The notes under the pieces: model-generated
Database searches by the model: none
The model's input: only the letters and a program-made list of their open reading frames with translations
What the model was told of the DNA's origin: nothing
Assembly: GCF_003461625.1 (NCBI RefSeq)
Contig: NZ_QTXL01000001.1
Span: forward strand, 186,001 to 250,000
Source: Clostridium sp. AF15-31
GTDB lineage: Bacteria; Bacillota; Clostridia; Lachnospirales; Lachnospiraceae
Length of the DNA stretch: 64,000 nt
Direction of reading: 5' to 3'
Shown: piece after piece, positions 36,192-46,010 of the stretch
How positions within the stretch are numbered: position 1 is the stretch's first letter
How the letters are laid out: each line of letters opens with the position of its first letter
Translations under genes and position numbers: made by a program

Positions 36192-38108
36192 TTAAATGTC
36201 AAGATTCTTAACGAACTTGGCATTTGTCTCTATGAACTGTCTTCTAGGTTCAACTTTATCTCCCATCAGTACATTGAAGGTCATATCAATCTCTGATTCA
36301 TCATCATCATCAATCGCAACTTTTAATAAAATTCTCTTTTCCGGATCCATGGTTGTCTCCCATAACTGTTCTGCATCCATTTCACCAAGACCTTTGTATC
36401 GCTGGATCTTATTTGACTGATCTCGTCCAACTTCATTCAAGATACTGTTCAGTTCATCATCACTGTAGGCATACCAGATTTTCTTATTCTTCTCCAACTT
36501 ATAAAGTGGTGGCTGTGCCAAATATACATGCCCTTTTCGGATCAGATCCGGCATGAACCGATAGAAGAATGTCAGAAGAAGGGTTGCGATATGAGCACCA
36601 TCTACATCGGCATCCGTCATAATAATGATCTTATTATATCTGAGCTTATCAATATCAAAATTCTCATGAATACCTGTACCAAATGCTGTGATCATTGCTT
36701 TGATCTCGGCATTCTCAAGGATTCTGTCGATTCTTGCTTTTTCTACGTTTAATATCTTACCACGGAGTGGAAGGATAGCCTGTGTTGCACGGGATCTTGC
36801 TTTCTTTGCAGAACCACCGGCGGAATCTCCCTCTACGATGTAGATCTCACAATTCTTCGGATCTTTATCGGAACAATCTGCAAGCTTTCCGGGAAGTGCC
36901 ATATTATCTGCAAGATTTGCTTTTCTTGCTACATCTCTGGCTCTTCTTGCTGCAATTCTCGCACGCTGAGCCATTACAGATTTATTTATAATTATTTTTG
37001 CTATATTTGGATTCTGCTCTAAGAAATAAGTAAGCTGTTCACTTACGATACTTTCTACAACAGGTCTTACTTCTGAATTTCCAAGCTTCTGCTTTGTCTG
37101 ACCTTCAAACTGAGGTTCACCGATCTTTACAGATACGATCGCAGACATACCTTCCCTCAGATCTTCACCGGACAGATTATCCTCTTTTTCTTTTAACAGA
37201 TTATTCTTTCTTGCGTAGTCATTGAAAATCTTGGTAATGGCTGCCTTAAAACCTGTTAAATGTGTACCACCTTCCGGTGTATTAATATTATTTACATAAC
37301 TGTGTATCATTTCGTTATAGGAATCATTATGCTGCATAGCAACTTCTACATATACACCATCCTTGAGTCCCTCACAGTAGATTACCTTGTCATAGAGTGC
37401 TTCTCTGTGTCTGTTCATGTATTCAACAAACTCTTTGATACCGCCCTCATAATGGAAATGTCTCTCCTTTGGAGGATCTACACGAAAATCTGTTAATGTA
37501 ATCTTCAGACCCTTTGTAAGGAATGCTGTCTCACGAAGTCTTGTCCGTAATGTATCATAATCATAGATCCAATCATCAAATATCGTCTTATCCGGAAGAA
37601 ATGTTACCTTTGTTCCTGATTTATCTTCTGGTGCATCGGCAATGATCTGCAATGCACTGTCTACATTACCACGCTTATAAGTCTGCTTATATATATGACC
37701 ATCTCTTGTAACTTCGACCTCTAACCATTCAGAAAGAGCATTTACAACAGAAGCACCTACACCATGAAGACCACCGGATACCTTATATCCTCCACCGCCA
37801 AACTTACCACCGGCATGAAGAACGGTAAATACTACTTCCAGTGCTGATTTTCCCGTCTTCTCCTGAATACCTACAGGTATACCACGTCCATTATCAACAA
37901 CCGTTATGGAATTATCAGAGTTAATAAAAACTTCTATGTGATTACAATAACCAGCCAGAGCTTCATCTACAGAATTATCAACAATCTCATAAACAAGATG
38001 ATGCAATCCTCTTGTAGACGTACTTCCTATGTACATTCCCGGTCTTTTTCTGACAGCTTCAAGTCCTTCCAGAACCTGTATCTGTTCAGCATCATAATTA
38101 TTTGACAT
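36192..38108 (-). CDS. gyrB: DNA gyrase subunit B
   Basis: 638 residues, usual length for Firmicutes. ATPase motifs include [26 protein letters not shown] and [14 protein letters not shown]; the TOPRIM domain has [13 protein letters not shown] and DADVDGAHI; the C terminus ends in [17 protein letters not shown] as is standard. Upstream neighbour recF ends 35 bp before. Supplies ATP hydrolysis for gyrase. Confidence 0.97.
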   Translation of the reverse strand: MSNNYDAEQIQVLEGLEAVRKRPGMYIGSTSTRGLHHLVYEIVDNSVDEALAGYCNHIEVFINSDNSITVVDNGRGIPVGIQEKTGKSALEVVFTVLHAGGKFGGGGYKVSGGLHGVGASVVNALSEWLEVEVTRDGHIYKQTYKRGNVDSALQIIADAPEDKSGTKVTFLPDKTIFDDWIYDYDTLRTRLRETAFLTKGLKITLTDFRVDPPKERHFHYEGGIKEFVEYMNRHREALYDKVIYCEGLKDGVYVEVAMQHNDSYNEMIHSYVNNINTPEGGTHLTGFKAAITKIFNDYARKNNLLKEKEDNLSGEDLREGMSAIVSVKIGEPQFEGQTKQKLGNSEVRPVVESIVSEQLTYFLEQNPNIAKIIINKSVMAQRARIAARRARDVARKANLADNMALPGKLADCSDKDPKNCEIYIVEGDSAGGSAKKARSRATQAILPLRGKILNVEKARIDRILENAEIKAMITAFGTGIHENFDIDKLRYNKIIIMTDADVDGAHIATLLLTFFYRFMPDLIRKGHVYLAQPPLYKLEKNKKIWYAYSDDELNSILNEVGRDQSNKIQRYKGLGEMDAEQLWETTMDPEKRILLKVAIDDDDESEIDMTFNVLMGDKVEPRRQFIETNAKFVKNLDI

Positions 38109-38143
38109 TTTTTTCCTCCTTAATATTCCATAACAAACGAAAC

Positions 38144-39226
38144 TTATATCTTCGTAACGGTTCCGTTTATAACATGATACACATTATTGATCACTACTTG
38201 TTCTTTTATAAAATCATCATAACCTGTACAGGTTATAATTGTTTGTATATCTTTGATTTCCTCTAACAACGCTTCTCTTCTGCTGCTGTCAAGCTCTGAC
38301 ATAACATCATCCAAGAGAAGTATCGGATTATCATTTATAATATTCTTTACCAACTTTATCTCTGCGATTTTCAAAGAAAGAGCGACTGTTCTCTGCTGTC
38401 CCTGTGATCCAAATCTTCTTGCATCGATTCCGTTTATCATAAACATGATGTCATCTCTGTGAGGTCCTGTCTGGGTGCTCATATAATTCAGATCTACATG
38501 AACCTTATCTGACAATACCTGTTCAAATTCATCTTCACCAACATTCTTATCATAGATGATCTCCAGCTTTTCTTTTCCGGAAGTCAGCTTCAAATGGATT
38601 TCTCCGATCAGATCATTTAACATCGTTATAAAATTCTGTCTTTCTTTTATAACCTTTCTTCCGTAATCCACAAGCTGCATGTTCCATACATCTAAAGTAT
38701 CCATCAGACTTTTATTATAAGCAATCTGCTTTAACAGATTATTTCTCTGATTCAATATCTTGGAATAGGAAGACAGATTCTGATAATACAATCTGCTTAA
38801 CTGACACAACTCCAGATCCAGAAATCTTCTTCTCTCAGAAGGACCATTTTTTATGATAGATAAATCCTCCGGTGAAAAAAATATCACATTTAATAAACCA
38901 AAAAGTTCAGTTGTACGTCTGATAGGCAGTCCATCTATAGCAACTCCTTTATTCTTGCTTTTACGCAAATGCATATCAATTCGATGACTTATATCACTTT
39001 TTTTGATGCAAAGGCGTATATGTGACTCTTCTTCACCTATTTTTATGATTTCCCGATCCTTACTTCCACGGTGGGACTTGGTTGTAGCTGCCATATAGAT
39101 AGATTCCAGTATATTTGTTTTTCCCTGTGCATTATCACCATATAAAATATTGGTATTCTTATCAAACATAATGAATAACTCATCATAATTTCTATAGTTG
39201 TTAATATTCAATGATTCAACATACAT
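38144..39226 (-). CDS. recF: DNA replication and repair protein RecF
   Basis: About 360 residues. Walker [10 protein letters not shown] (about 30-38), the SMC-like signature [15 protein letters not shown] and Walker [14 protein letters not shown] are clear. RecF loads RecA at gaps with RecO/RecR. Start is uncertain: ATG at 39226 gives the family-typical [14 protein letters not shown]; another ATG at 39244 adds six residues. It begins 9-27 bp after the S4-protein gene, in the origin operon order dnaA-dnaN-yaaA-recF-gyrB-gyrA. Confidence 0.95.
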   Translation of the reverse strand: MYVESLNINNYRNYDELFIMFDKNTNILYGDNAQGKTNILESIYMAATTKSHRGSKDREIIKIGEEESHIRLCIKKSDISHRIDMHLRKSKNKGVAIDGLPIRRTTELFGLLNVIFFSPEDLSIIKNGPSERRRFLDLELCQLSRLYYQNLSSYSKILNQRNNLLKQIAYNKSLMDTLDVWNMQLVDYGRKVIKERQNFITMLNDLIGEIHLKLTSGKEKLEIIYDKNVGEDEFEQVLSDKVHVDLNYMSTQTGPHRDDIMFMINGIDARRFGSQGQQRTVALSLKIAEIKLVKNIINDNPILLLDDVMSELDSSRREALLEEIKDIQTIITCTGYDDFIKEQVVINNVYHVINGTVTKI

Positions 39227-39252
39227 ACTATCTACCAGCCACATGTGTAGAA

Positions 39253-39462
39253 TTATTTCTGGATACTGATCTTATCTCCATCAAATTCTACTTCATCTCC
39301 ATCATACAGTTTTTTTCCTCTTCTGGTCTCAATCTCACCATTTACGATAACAAGACCCTGAGATATAACCTCTTTTGCTTCTACTCCTGACTCTACAAAA
39401 CCGGCTGCCTTTAATGCCTGACCTAGTTTTATAAATTCATCTCTCAGCTTGATTATTTTCAT
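39253..39462 (-). CDS. yaaA: S4-domain RNA-binding protein (YaaA)
   Basis: 69 residues, an S4 domain (FIKLGQALKAAGFVESGVEAK, GLVIVNGEIETRRGKKLYDGDEVEF). The position between dnaN and recF is diagnostic for the small YaaA/S4 protein of Firmicutes; it probably binds the ribosome or structured RNA. Confidence 0.9.
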   Translation of the reverse strand: MKIIKLRDEFIKLGQALKAAGFVESGVEAKEVISQGLVIVNGEIETRRGKKLYDGDEVEFDGDKISIQK

Positions 39463-39485
39463 TTTTTCTTATCTCCAATCCTGGA

Positions 39486-40592
39486 TTATCTGCTTCCGAT
39501 ACCCATTGGAAGGATCAGATAAATATAATTCTCTTCTTCATCCTTGATTACACAAGGTGATTTTGTATTATTCATGTATATAGTAATATCATCATCGTCA
39601 ATTGCACGGATCGCATCCATTAAGAATTTTGGATTGAATCCAATGATGATATTGCTTCCCTCTTTATGAATCTCTATCTCTTCATTCATTGAACCGATCA
39701 GAGAATCTATCTTCAGATATAACATGTTATCTTCTATCGTGAGCTTGATCGGTTTCTTATCTGATTCTTTGATCAGAAGAGATGAACGATCCAGACAGTC
39801 AAGAAATTCTCTCTTGTTAATAGTGAACTTGATCTGATAATCAACATTTAACATATTATCAATTCTAAAGAATTCACCTTCTACCAGACGAGATACAACC
39901 TTTGTTCTGTCAAATTCAAATAATATATTATTATCTGCAAAGTAGATATTTACATCATCATCTACTCCACCATTTACAATCTTACTAATATAACTGAGTG
40001 CCTTACCAGGAACGATAACCTTCACATCCTGACTCTCATCCTTTAATTCTACATTACGGATAGCGATACGATGTCCGTCAATAGCTACAACACGAAGTCT
40101 GTTATTAGAAACCTCAAATAATTCACCTGTCATAACGTTATTGTATTCGCTGTCTGAAATTGAAAAGATCGTCTGGTTGATAATCTCTCTTAATGTAAAC
40201 TGTGAAATTGTAATATATTTGGATTTTTCAACAACCGGAAGACTGGAGAAATCCTCTCCTGATTTTCCTGCAATGGTAAATAATGATTTCTCACATTTGA
40301 TAGTTGTCTTGAAATCTTCATTTGTTTCCATATGTATCTCACTATCCGGAAGCTTTCTTACGATATCCGATAAAAGCTTTGCTTCGATCGCAACCTTTCC
40401 TTCTTCGATAACAGTTCCTTCAACATAAGATTCTATTCCAATTTCCATATCATTTGCTGTGAGTTTTATATTTCCATTTTCAGCTTCAATGAAAATACAT
40501 GAGAGAATTGGATGTGTGGTTTTTGTAGATACAGCTTTTGATACATTACTAATTCCCTGCATCAATTTTCCCTTCATACACGAAATCTTCAT
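39486..40592 (-). CDS. dnaN: DNA polymerase III beta subunit (sliding clamp)
   Basis: 368 residues with the three-domain clamp pattern: KGKLMQGISNVSKAVSTKTTHPILS at the start, a middle FSISDSEYNNVMTGELFEV.N..LRVVAIDGHR, and the end YIYLILPMG. It confers processivity on DNA polymerase III. 272 bp separate it from dnaA; this gap holds the presumed unwinding element. Confidence 0.97.
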   Translation of the reverse strand: MKISCMKGKLMQGISNVSKAVSTKTTHPILSCIFIEAENGNIKLTANDMEIGIESYVEGTVIEEGKVAIEAKLLSDIVRKLPDSEIHMETNEDFKTTIKCEKSLFTIAGKSGEDFSSLPVVEKSKYITISQFTLREIINQTIFSISDSEYNNVMTGELFEVSNNRLRVVAIDGHRIAIRNVELKDESQDVKVIVPGKALSYISKIVNGGVDDDVNIYFADNNILFEFDRTKVVSRLVEGEFFRIDNMLNVDYQIKFTINKREFLDCLDRSSLLIKESDKKPIKLTIEDNMLYLKIDSLIGSMNEEIEIHKEGSNIIIGFNPKFLMDAIRAIDDDDITIYMNNTKSPCVIKDEEENYIYLILPMGIGSR

Positions 40593-40635
40593 TTTGTTTA
40601 TAAACTCCTTTCCCGGTTGTCTGTAGATATATATT

Positions 40636-40678
40636 TAATAATAAAAGTAGTAATAACAGTAGTAGTAGGTGTGGATTT
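40636..40678 (+). other. DnaA-trio repeats and adjacent weak DnaA box (predicted unwinding element)
   Basis: Read 3' to 5' on the plus strand leftwards from base 40668, eleven successive triplets fit [G/A]A-N: GAT GAT GAT GAC AAT AAT GAT GAA AAT AAT AAT. One base away lies TGTGGATTT (40670-40678), a DnaA box with two mismatches. AT-rich sequence (ATATATATTTAATAATA) continues toward dnaN. Order and polarity (dnaA, box, trios, dnaN) match the B. subtilis basal unwinding system. Confidence 0.6.
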
Positions 40679-40864
40679 GTTGAAACTTCAAAATATCCTT
40701 ATAAATTCTTATGAAATCAATTATGTGTCTATGTTAATTTTCCTGATATTCAATGTTATTGTAAGTGGACTTATAAACATTTGAAAATCGTCTGAATTGA
40801 TTGAATTGTCAGATACTAACATTTCATAACAATAGTACAGACATTCATCCACATATAAATAACA

Positions 40865-42229
40865 TTAGCTGTGAGGACTGAGCTTCTTGATAATGACATC
40901 AATCGTCTCTGCATATTCAGGATCACTTTCAATCCTCTTATCTACTTTGTTGATATTACTTAAAACAGTCGAATGGTCTTTACCGCCAAATACATCTCCG
41001 ATGCTCTTTAATCCTTTTGTTGTAAACTTACGGCATAGATACATGGATATCTGTCTTGCATTGGCTACATCCTGACTACGTTTTGAAGATTTGATATCAT
41101 CAACACTGATATTTAAGTGTTCGGAAACGGTATTAATGATAAGATCAGGTGTGATCGTAACGTTGGTTTCCTTGGATATCATATCTTTTAATATGTTCTT
41201 TGCAAGATCCTCTGTGATCGTAACATTTCCAAGTTCGGCATATACACTGATCTTGTTTAATGCTCCTTCCAGTTCTCTTACATTATAGGTAACGTTATTT
41301 GCAATATATTCCAGAATGTTGTCACTGATATTCTTGTATCCGTTCATCTCAACTTTATTTTTGAGAATTGCCATTCTGGTTTCATAATCAGGAGCATGAA
41401 TATCGATCGGCACTCCCCATTCAAATCTGGAACGGAAACGCTCTTCCAGAGTTTTAATTTCTTTAGGAGGCTTATCCGATGACAGAATGATCTGCTTTCC
41501 TTCATCGTGAAGTGCATTGAAGGTATCAAAGAACTCCTGCTGGGTACTCTCTTTACCGATAAGATATTGAATATCATCGATCAGTAATACATCAACGGTT
41601 CTGTACTTTTCCCGGAACTCGTCGGTTTTGTTTTTCTTGATCGCTTCTACGATTTCATTTGTAAATTTATTGGAAGGTACATAGAGAACCTTCATATTCT
41701 TATTATGCTGTAAAATATAATGTGCGATCGACTGCATCAGATGTGTTTTGCCAAGACCTGCTCCACCATATAAAAACAGTGGGTTGAATTTGTCCAGTCC
41801 CGGTGAATCTGCGACAGCAAGACATGTTGCATGAGCGAGCTTGTTGCTCTCACCTACAACGAATGTATCAAATGTATATTTGGGATAGAGATTGCTCTTG
41901 GTGATCGCTTCGTTGTATTCTTCTTTGGTAACCTCTTCTTTGGAGGTTTTGTTCAGATTACTTTCTACGTCAATTACAATCTCGATAGAATCGTCATCCA
42001 GCACTTCTTTTATAGAAGTAACCAGGAACATATCGTACATTTTTTTATTAATAAAATCGATGGCTCTTGAACCCATACTATCATCAACTGCAAAATACAG
42101 TTTTTTTCCTTCGACAGAATATAACTTCAAAGGTTTGATCCATGTTTTAACAACAATAGGGGATAATCCATGTTCTGTCTCGAGAAGAGAGAGTATCTCG
42201 TCCCATTTTGATAAAATTAATTCTTCCAT
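40865..42229 (-). CDS. dnaA: Chromosomal replication initiator DnaA
   Basis: 454 residues. N-terminal domain I, a linker, then the AAA+ domain with Walker A GGAGLGKTH (about 155), Walker B VLLIDDIQYL and arginine-finger RFRSRFEWG, and the DNA-binding domain IV with DDIKSSKRSQDVANARQISMYLCR and FGGKDHSTVLSNINK. It binds the DnaA boxes on both sides of its own gene. RBS AAAGGA before the ATG. Confidence 0.98.
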   Translation of the reverse strand: MEELILSKWDEILSLLETEHGLSPIVVKTWIKPLKLYSVEGKKLYFAVDDSMGSRAIDFINKKMYDMFLVTSIKEVLDDDSIEIVIDVESNLNKTSKEEVTKEEYNEAITKSNLYPKYTFDTFVVGESNKLAHATCLAVADSPGLDKFNPLFLYGGAGLGKTHLMQSIAHYILQHNKNMKVLYVPSNKFTNEIVEAIKKNKTDEFREKYRTVDVLLIDDIQYLIGKESTQQEFFDTFNALHDEGKQIILSSDKPPKEIKTLEERFRSRFEWGVPIDIHAPDYETRMAILKNKVEMNGYKNISDNILEYIANNVTYNVRELEGALNKISVYAELGNVTITEDLAKNILKDMISKETNVTITPDLIINTVSEHLNISVDDIKSSKRSQDVANARQISMYLCRKFTTKGLKSIGDVFGGKDHSTVLSNINKVDKRIESDPEYAETIDVIIKKLSPHS

Positions 42230-42919
42230 TCTTCCGAAAATCCTTTCCGTCCAGTCGTTGTGTCTATGGAGTTATAGGCATAGAACCACGTATTTATATC
42301 TTATAACAAAATGACCATTTTTTCAAGTTTTATTACCCTCTGACAGATATATGAGAAAAATTTTTTATATAATAGGAAGAAACTGATTTTGATATATGTT
42401 AAAAAACTGTTTTGAAAAAGAAGGTGTATAAGTTACATAATAATTATGAAAAAGTATTGTTATGTTAAGTAAAAAAAATGTTACCTTATAAATTGTGAAC
42501 ATCAAAAAATAAGATAAAATATGGATTTATGGAAGAAAGAAAACAATGAATCAAGATGTTATCCACAAGTTATTCACAATTTGTGGATAACATTATGTAA
42601 ATTGATTATGGTAAAGTTCATATCAATGGATAAATGTGGAGAAAAAGAAAAACCACTAGATTTTGTATTTGAAAATTATATAGACACCAATTTTTGAAAA
42701 ATATAAAATCACATTTTTCTAACTAAGTGTTTTATGATATGAAAACCCTTGATTTTAAAGGAAAAATTCAAAAAAAACTTGACTGTATGGGGTTATTTAT
42801 TTATAATATGCAAGGACTTTGTAGGTATCTGTATGTGTTCGTTTGAGTCTATTATAAACAGAGGAAACGAATGGATGTGGATAAATCATGGTCATAATAA
42901 ATAAAGGAGGTGTGTAGAT
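42230..42919. other. oriC region: DnaA-box cluster between dnaA and rpmH
   Basis: 690 bp without a gene, strongly AT-rich. DnaA boxes: TTATCCACA at 42559-42567 (+), TTATTCACA at 42570-42578 (+, one mismatch), TGTGGATAA at 42582-42590 (-), TGTGGATAA at 42876-42884 (-), and the weaker TGTGGAGAA at 42635-42643 (-). The three clustered boxes form an inverted array, TTATCCACA...TGTGGATAA. The left end holds the dnaA promoter region, not clearly readable; the right end holds the rpmH promoter. By analogy with B. subtilis this is the dnaA-upstream half of a bipartite origin. Confidence 0.85.
42779..42807 (+). promoter_or_regulatory. rpmH promoter
   Basis: TTGACT (42779-42784), 17-bp spacer, TATAAT (42802-42807). 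Leader of about 100 nt that contains the DnaA box at 42876-42884, so DnaA binding could influence the transcript or DNA there. Confidence 0.65.
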
Positions 42920-43054
42920 ATGAAGATGACTTTCCAGCCTAAAAAGAGACAGAGATCAAAGGTTCATGGTTTCAGAAAGAGAATGAGCACTGCTAATGGC
43001 AGAAAGGTATTGGCCGCTAGACGAGCTAAGGGTAGAAAGAAATTATCAGCATAG
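42920..43054 (+). CDS. rpmH: 50S ribosomal protein L34
   Basis: 44 codons, beginning [18 protein letters not shown] and ending [12 protein letters not shown], the invariant L34 pattern. A strong AAAGGAGGTG site precedes the ATG. First gene of the origin-proximal plus-strand operon. A terminator hairpin starts at its stop codon and probably limits expression of rnpA relative to L34. Confidence 0.97.
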   Translation: MKMTFQPKKRQRSKVHGFRKRMSTANGRKVLAARRAKGRKKLSA

Positions 43055-43077
43055 GTCACAAGGTTGTGGCCTTTTTT
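43054..43077 (+). terminator. Terminator/attenuator between rpmH and rnpA
   Basis: GGTCACAA/TTGTGGCC stem with a GG loop and T6 directly after. It begins at the last base of the rpmH stop codon. Confidence 0.75.
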
Positions 43078-43117
43078 AGTTTTTCTAATTTTCAATCAAT
43101 GATTTGGTGGTTATGTT

Positions 43118-43471
43118 ATGAGTAATTTTATTACGTTAAAAAACAGCAGAGAGTTTGGCAGTGTTTATAACACAAAGGATTCGGTAGCCAATAAATATTT
43201 AGTTATGTATCTGAGAGCCAACAGCTTGGAATACAATAGACTTGGAATCTCTGTTAGTAAAAAAGTTGGTAACAGTGTGGTAAGACACAGGGTAACCAGA
43301 TTGATTAGAGAAGCTTATCGATTAAACAAAGACTGTATTTGCAGTGGTTATGACATTGTGTTCGTTGCCAGAGTAACAGCGAAGGACAAGGGGTATCATG
43401 AGATAGAAAGTGCTATGATGCATCTGTTCAGGCTGAAGAAGCTGACGATAGTCAGAGATGGTGAAAATTAA
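43118..43471 (+). CDS. rnpA: Ribonuclease P protein component
   Basis: 117 residues with the family core [29 protein letters not shown] (RNR-type motif near 60) and YDIVFVAR. It helps the RnpB ribozyme bind pre-tRNA leaders. GGTGG site upstream. Two bases separate its stop from yidD. Confidence 0.95.
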   Translation: MSNFITLKNSREFGSVYNTKDSVANKYLVMYLRANSLEYNRLGISVSKKVGNSVVRHRVTRLIREAYRLNKDCICSGYDIVFVARVTAKDKGYHEIESAMMHLFRLKKLTIVRDGEN

Positions 43472-43473
43472 AA

Positions 43474-43686
43474 ATGAAAAGAATGTTAATTGGTTTAATC
43501 AGATTTTATCAGAGGTATTTGTCCATGTTAAAAGGACATCCTACCTGCAAGTATTTTCCAACCTGTTCACAATATGCGATCGAAGCTTTGGAAAAGTATG
43601 GAGTGATAAAAGGTGGCCTCCTGGCTGTATGGAGAATACTTAGATGTAATCCTTTTTCTAAAGGAGGATATGATCCCGTTCCATAA
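43474..43686 (+). CDS. yidD: Membrane protein insertion efficiency factor YidD
   Basis: 70 residues. Signature [15 protein letters not shown] and [14 protein letters not shown]. Small amphipathic protein assisting YidC; encoded between rnpA and yidC as usual. Confidence 0.95.
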   Translation: MKRMLIGLIRFYQRYLSMLKGHPTCKYFPTCSQYAIEALEKYGVIKGGLLAVWRILRCNPFSKGGYDPVP

Positions 43687-43697
43687 AGGAGGACAAG

Positions 43698-45095
43698 ATG
43701 TTTCTAACAGTAGAAGACGGTATGATCTTAGGACCGATATGTTGGTTATTCGGTAAGATTTTCGATCTGATGTATAAATTGATCGAGATTATCAGTAACA
43801 GCATGGGAATAGGATATGTTAATCTTAGTATCTGCGTTATCTTATTTACGTTTTTCATAAGAGCTTGTTTGTTTCCATTGAATTTCAAGCAGCAGAAATC
43901 TTCTAAGATTATGAGTTTTATCCAGCCGGAGATTAATAAGGCAACAAAGAAGTATAACAATAAAACAGATCAGGAATCCCTGATGAAGAAGCAGCAGGAG
44001 ACACAGAAAATCCAGAAGAAGTATGGTGTAAGTCTTACATCCGGATGTCTGCCAACTCTGATCCAGCTTCCTGTATTCTATGGTTTGTACCGTGTTATCC
44101 AGAATATCCCTGCTTATGTAGGAGATATGAAGGATAAGTACCAGTATATTGTAGAAAGTATGCAGAAAGTGGCTATTGATAAGATTGATGCTTCTAAATT
44201 AAGTTCAATTAAGCTTGATTCTAGTGCAAATTATTATGATATCATCAATGCAGTAGCAAGTGATTCAGATGGCAGGGTATCTACAGCTGTTACAGCTTCC
44301 AATCAGATGATGGATGCAGTATCAAAAGGTAATCTTACAGATAATAAAGTTATCGATGTACTGGATAAGATATCCACACATGACTGGTCGCAGTTACAGG
44401 ATATTTTTGGATTTACAAGTGGAAAAGAAGCAGATTATATTCATAACTTTGAAAATATGAACAGATTTTTATTTAATCTGAATATCGCAGATGCTCCCGG
44501 ACTGAAGCTTTCAGCAGCACTGATCGTTCCAATCCTGTCAGCAGTATTGCAGTTTGTATCTTCAAAGATCAGCATGAGTGCTTCTAACACAAATTCAAAT
44601 GATCCTACAGCAGCACAGGCAAACAGTATGATGAATATGATGACTTACGGTATGCCGCTTATGTCATTATTTATCTGTATTAATCTGCCAATCGCTATTG
44701 GTCTTTACTGGATCATAGGTTCTGTTATCACGATTATTACACAGCTTATTATCAACAATTATTATAAGAAGTGTGATAAAGAAGCAGTTCTTGAGAAATG
44801 TAGAGTAAAAGCAGCTAAGAAGCAGGCAAAGAAAGAAGCAAAGCATCCCGGTAAGAAGTCATTTTATGAGAAAATGATGGACGCTCAGAATGGTAATGTA
44901 AGTTCAGATAGCACCCAGTCTGAAAGTATTAACAAAATGGCATCTTCAAGACTGAAAAGTTATACGAATCCGACAGTTGATGAAGTGAAACAGTCAGAAA
45001 ACAATGTTCATTACAAATCTGGAAGCATTGGTTCCAAAGCAAATATCATGCTTCAGTATCAGAATAAGAGTAATGATAAGGGAGGAAATAAATAA
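43698..45095 (+). CDS. yidC: YidC/Oxa1 membrane protein insertase
   Basis: 465 residues. The insertase core is present: five membrane segments with the hydrophilic-groove arginine in the helix CVILFTFFIRACLFPLNFKQQ and the cytoplasmic helical hairpin rich in Gln/Lys, then SGCLPTLIQLPVFYGLYRVI and LPIAIGLYWIIGSVI. Longer than typical Gram-positive YidC (about 260-290) owing to an insert of about 100 residues between the second and third core helices and a charged C-terminal tail (basic, Lys/Ala-rich, then Ser/Asn-rich). No lipobox. Overlaps the next gene by one base. Confidence 0.93.
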   Translation: MFLTVEDGMILGPICWLFGKIFDLMYKLIEIISNSMGIGYVNLSICVILFTFFIRACLFPLNFKQQKSSKIMSFIQPEINKATKKYNNKTDQESLMKKQQETQKIQKKYGVSLTSGCLPTLIQLPVFYGLYRVIQNIPAYVGDMKDKYQYIVESMQKVAIDKIDASKLSSIKLDSSANYYDIINAVASDSDGRVSTAVTASNQMMDAVSKGNLTDNKVIDVLDKISTHDWSQLQDIFGFTSGKEADYIHNFENMNRFLFNLNIADAPGLKLSAALIVPILSAVLQFVSSKISMSASNTNSNDPTAAQANSMMNMMTYGMPLMSLFICINLPIAIGLYWIIGSVITIITQLIINNYYKKCDKEAVLEKCRVKAAKKQAKKEAKHPGKKSFYEKMMDAQNGNVSSDSTQSESINKMASSRLKSYTNPTVDEVKQSENNVHYKSGSIGSKANIMLQYQNKSNDKGGNK

Positions 45096-45739
45096 TGGAG
45101 TTTGTAGAATTTAAAGGTAAAACTTTAGATGAGGCACTTATGCAGGCAAGCGTTGAGCTTGGATGTGCCAGTACAGACCTGGAATATAATGTAGTCAGTG
45201 AGGGAAGCACAGGTTTTCTTGGACTGATCGGTTCAAAGCCATTTGTCATCAGTGCCAGAAAGAAGAAAACATTTGTGGATGATGTAAGAGAATATCTTGA
45301 AACATTATTCAAGGCTATGGATATTCAGGCTGACATCAAGATCGAGTTTAACGAGACAGAAAATCTTCTTGATATCGATGTAGAAGGTCCTGAGATGGGT
45401 ATTCTGATCGGTAAGAGAGGTCAGACATTAGATGCACTTCAGTATCTGATCAGCCTCGCAGTAAACAAGAAGAGCGACTCTTATATCAGAGTAAAGCTTG
45501 ATACAGAGAATTACAGAGCAAGAAGAAAAGAGACTCTTGAAAATCTTGCCAAGAACATTGCATTCAAGGTAAAGAGAACAAAGCGTTCATTTGCACTTGA
45601 ACCAATGAATCCTTATGAGAGAAGAATTATCCACGCTACTTTACAGAATGATAAGTATGTATCTACAAGAAGCGAGGGTGAAGAACCATATCGTAAGGTT
45701 ATTGTATATTTAAAGAAATACGACAGAAATAACAAATAA
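45095..45739 (+). CDS. khpB: KhpB/Jag RNA-binding protein
   Basis: 214 residues: Jag-N domain (VEFKGKTLDEALMQASVELG, 1-50), KH domain (MGILIGKRGQTLDALQYL, about 95-115) and R3H domain (LEPMNPYERRIIHATLQNDKYVSTRSEGEEPYRKVIV). KhpB pairs with KhpA to bind many RNAs and affects cell division and envelope. The ATG overlaps the yidC stop (TAATG), so translation is coupled. Confidence 0.95.
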   Translation: MEFVEFKGKTLDEALMQASVELGCASTDLEYNVVSEGSTGFLGLIGSKPFVISARKKKTFVDDVREYLETLFKAMDIQADIKIEFNETENLLDIDVEGPEMGILIGKRGQTLDALQYLISLAVNKKSDSYIRVKLDTENYRARRKETLENLAKNIAFKVKRTKRSFALEPMNPYERRIIHATLQNDKYVSTRSEGEEPYRKVIVYLKKYDRNNK

Positions 45740-45812
45740 TAAAGTATTTTGCTAACAGATACTTGTATAAAAACAGAAAAACATATGTAAATATGAATTT
45801 CTGAAAAATATG

Positions 45813-45875
45813 ATTTCCGGAAAATGAAGAATCAGGGTAACGGCTCTGATGAATCGGCTTCCGGAAATTTTTTTT
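45813..45875 (+). terminator. Branched terminator of the rpmH-khpB operon
   Basis: ATTTCCGGAA/TTCCGGAAAT (45813-45822 with 45859-45868) with an inner ATCAG/CTGAT hairpin (45831-45835, 45845-45849), followed by T8. No other gene is visible in 45740-46010; the rest is AT-rich and likely carries the mnmE promoter. Confidence 0.8.
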
Positions 45876-46010
45876 AGGGATAGAAAAAAAGTATGTATAG
45901 GTGTATTATCTAAAAGTATATTAGAATAAAATGATATGATAATATATGTTATTTGTTATGTCAGTGAATGATATATAGAATATTGATCAGATAGAAACAG
46001 GAGAAATCAT

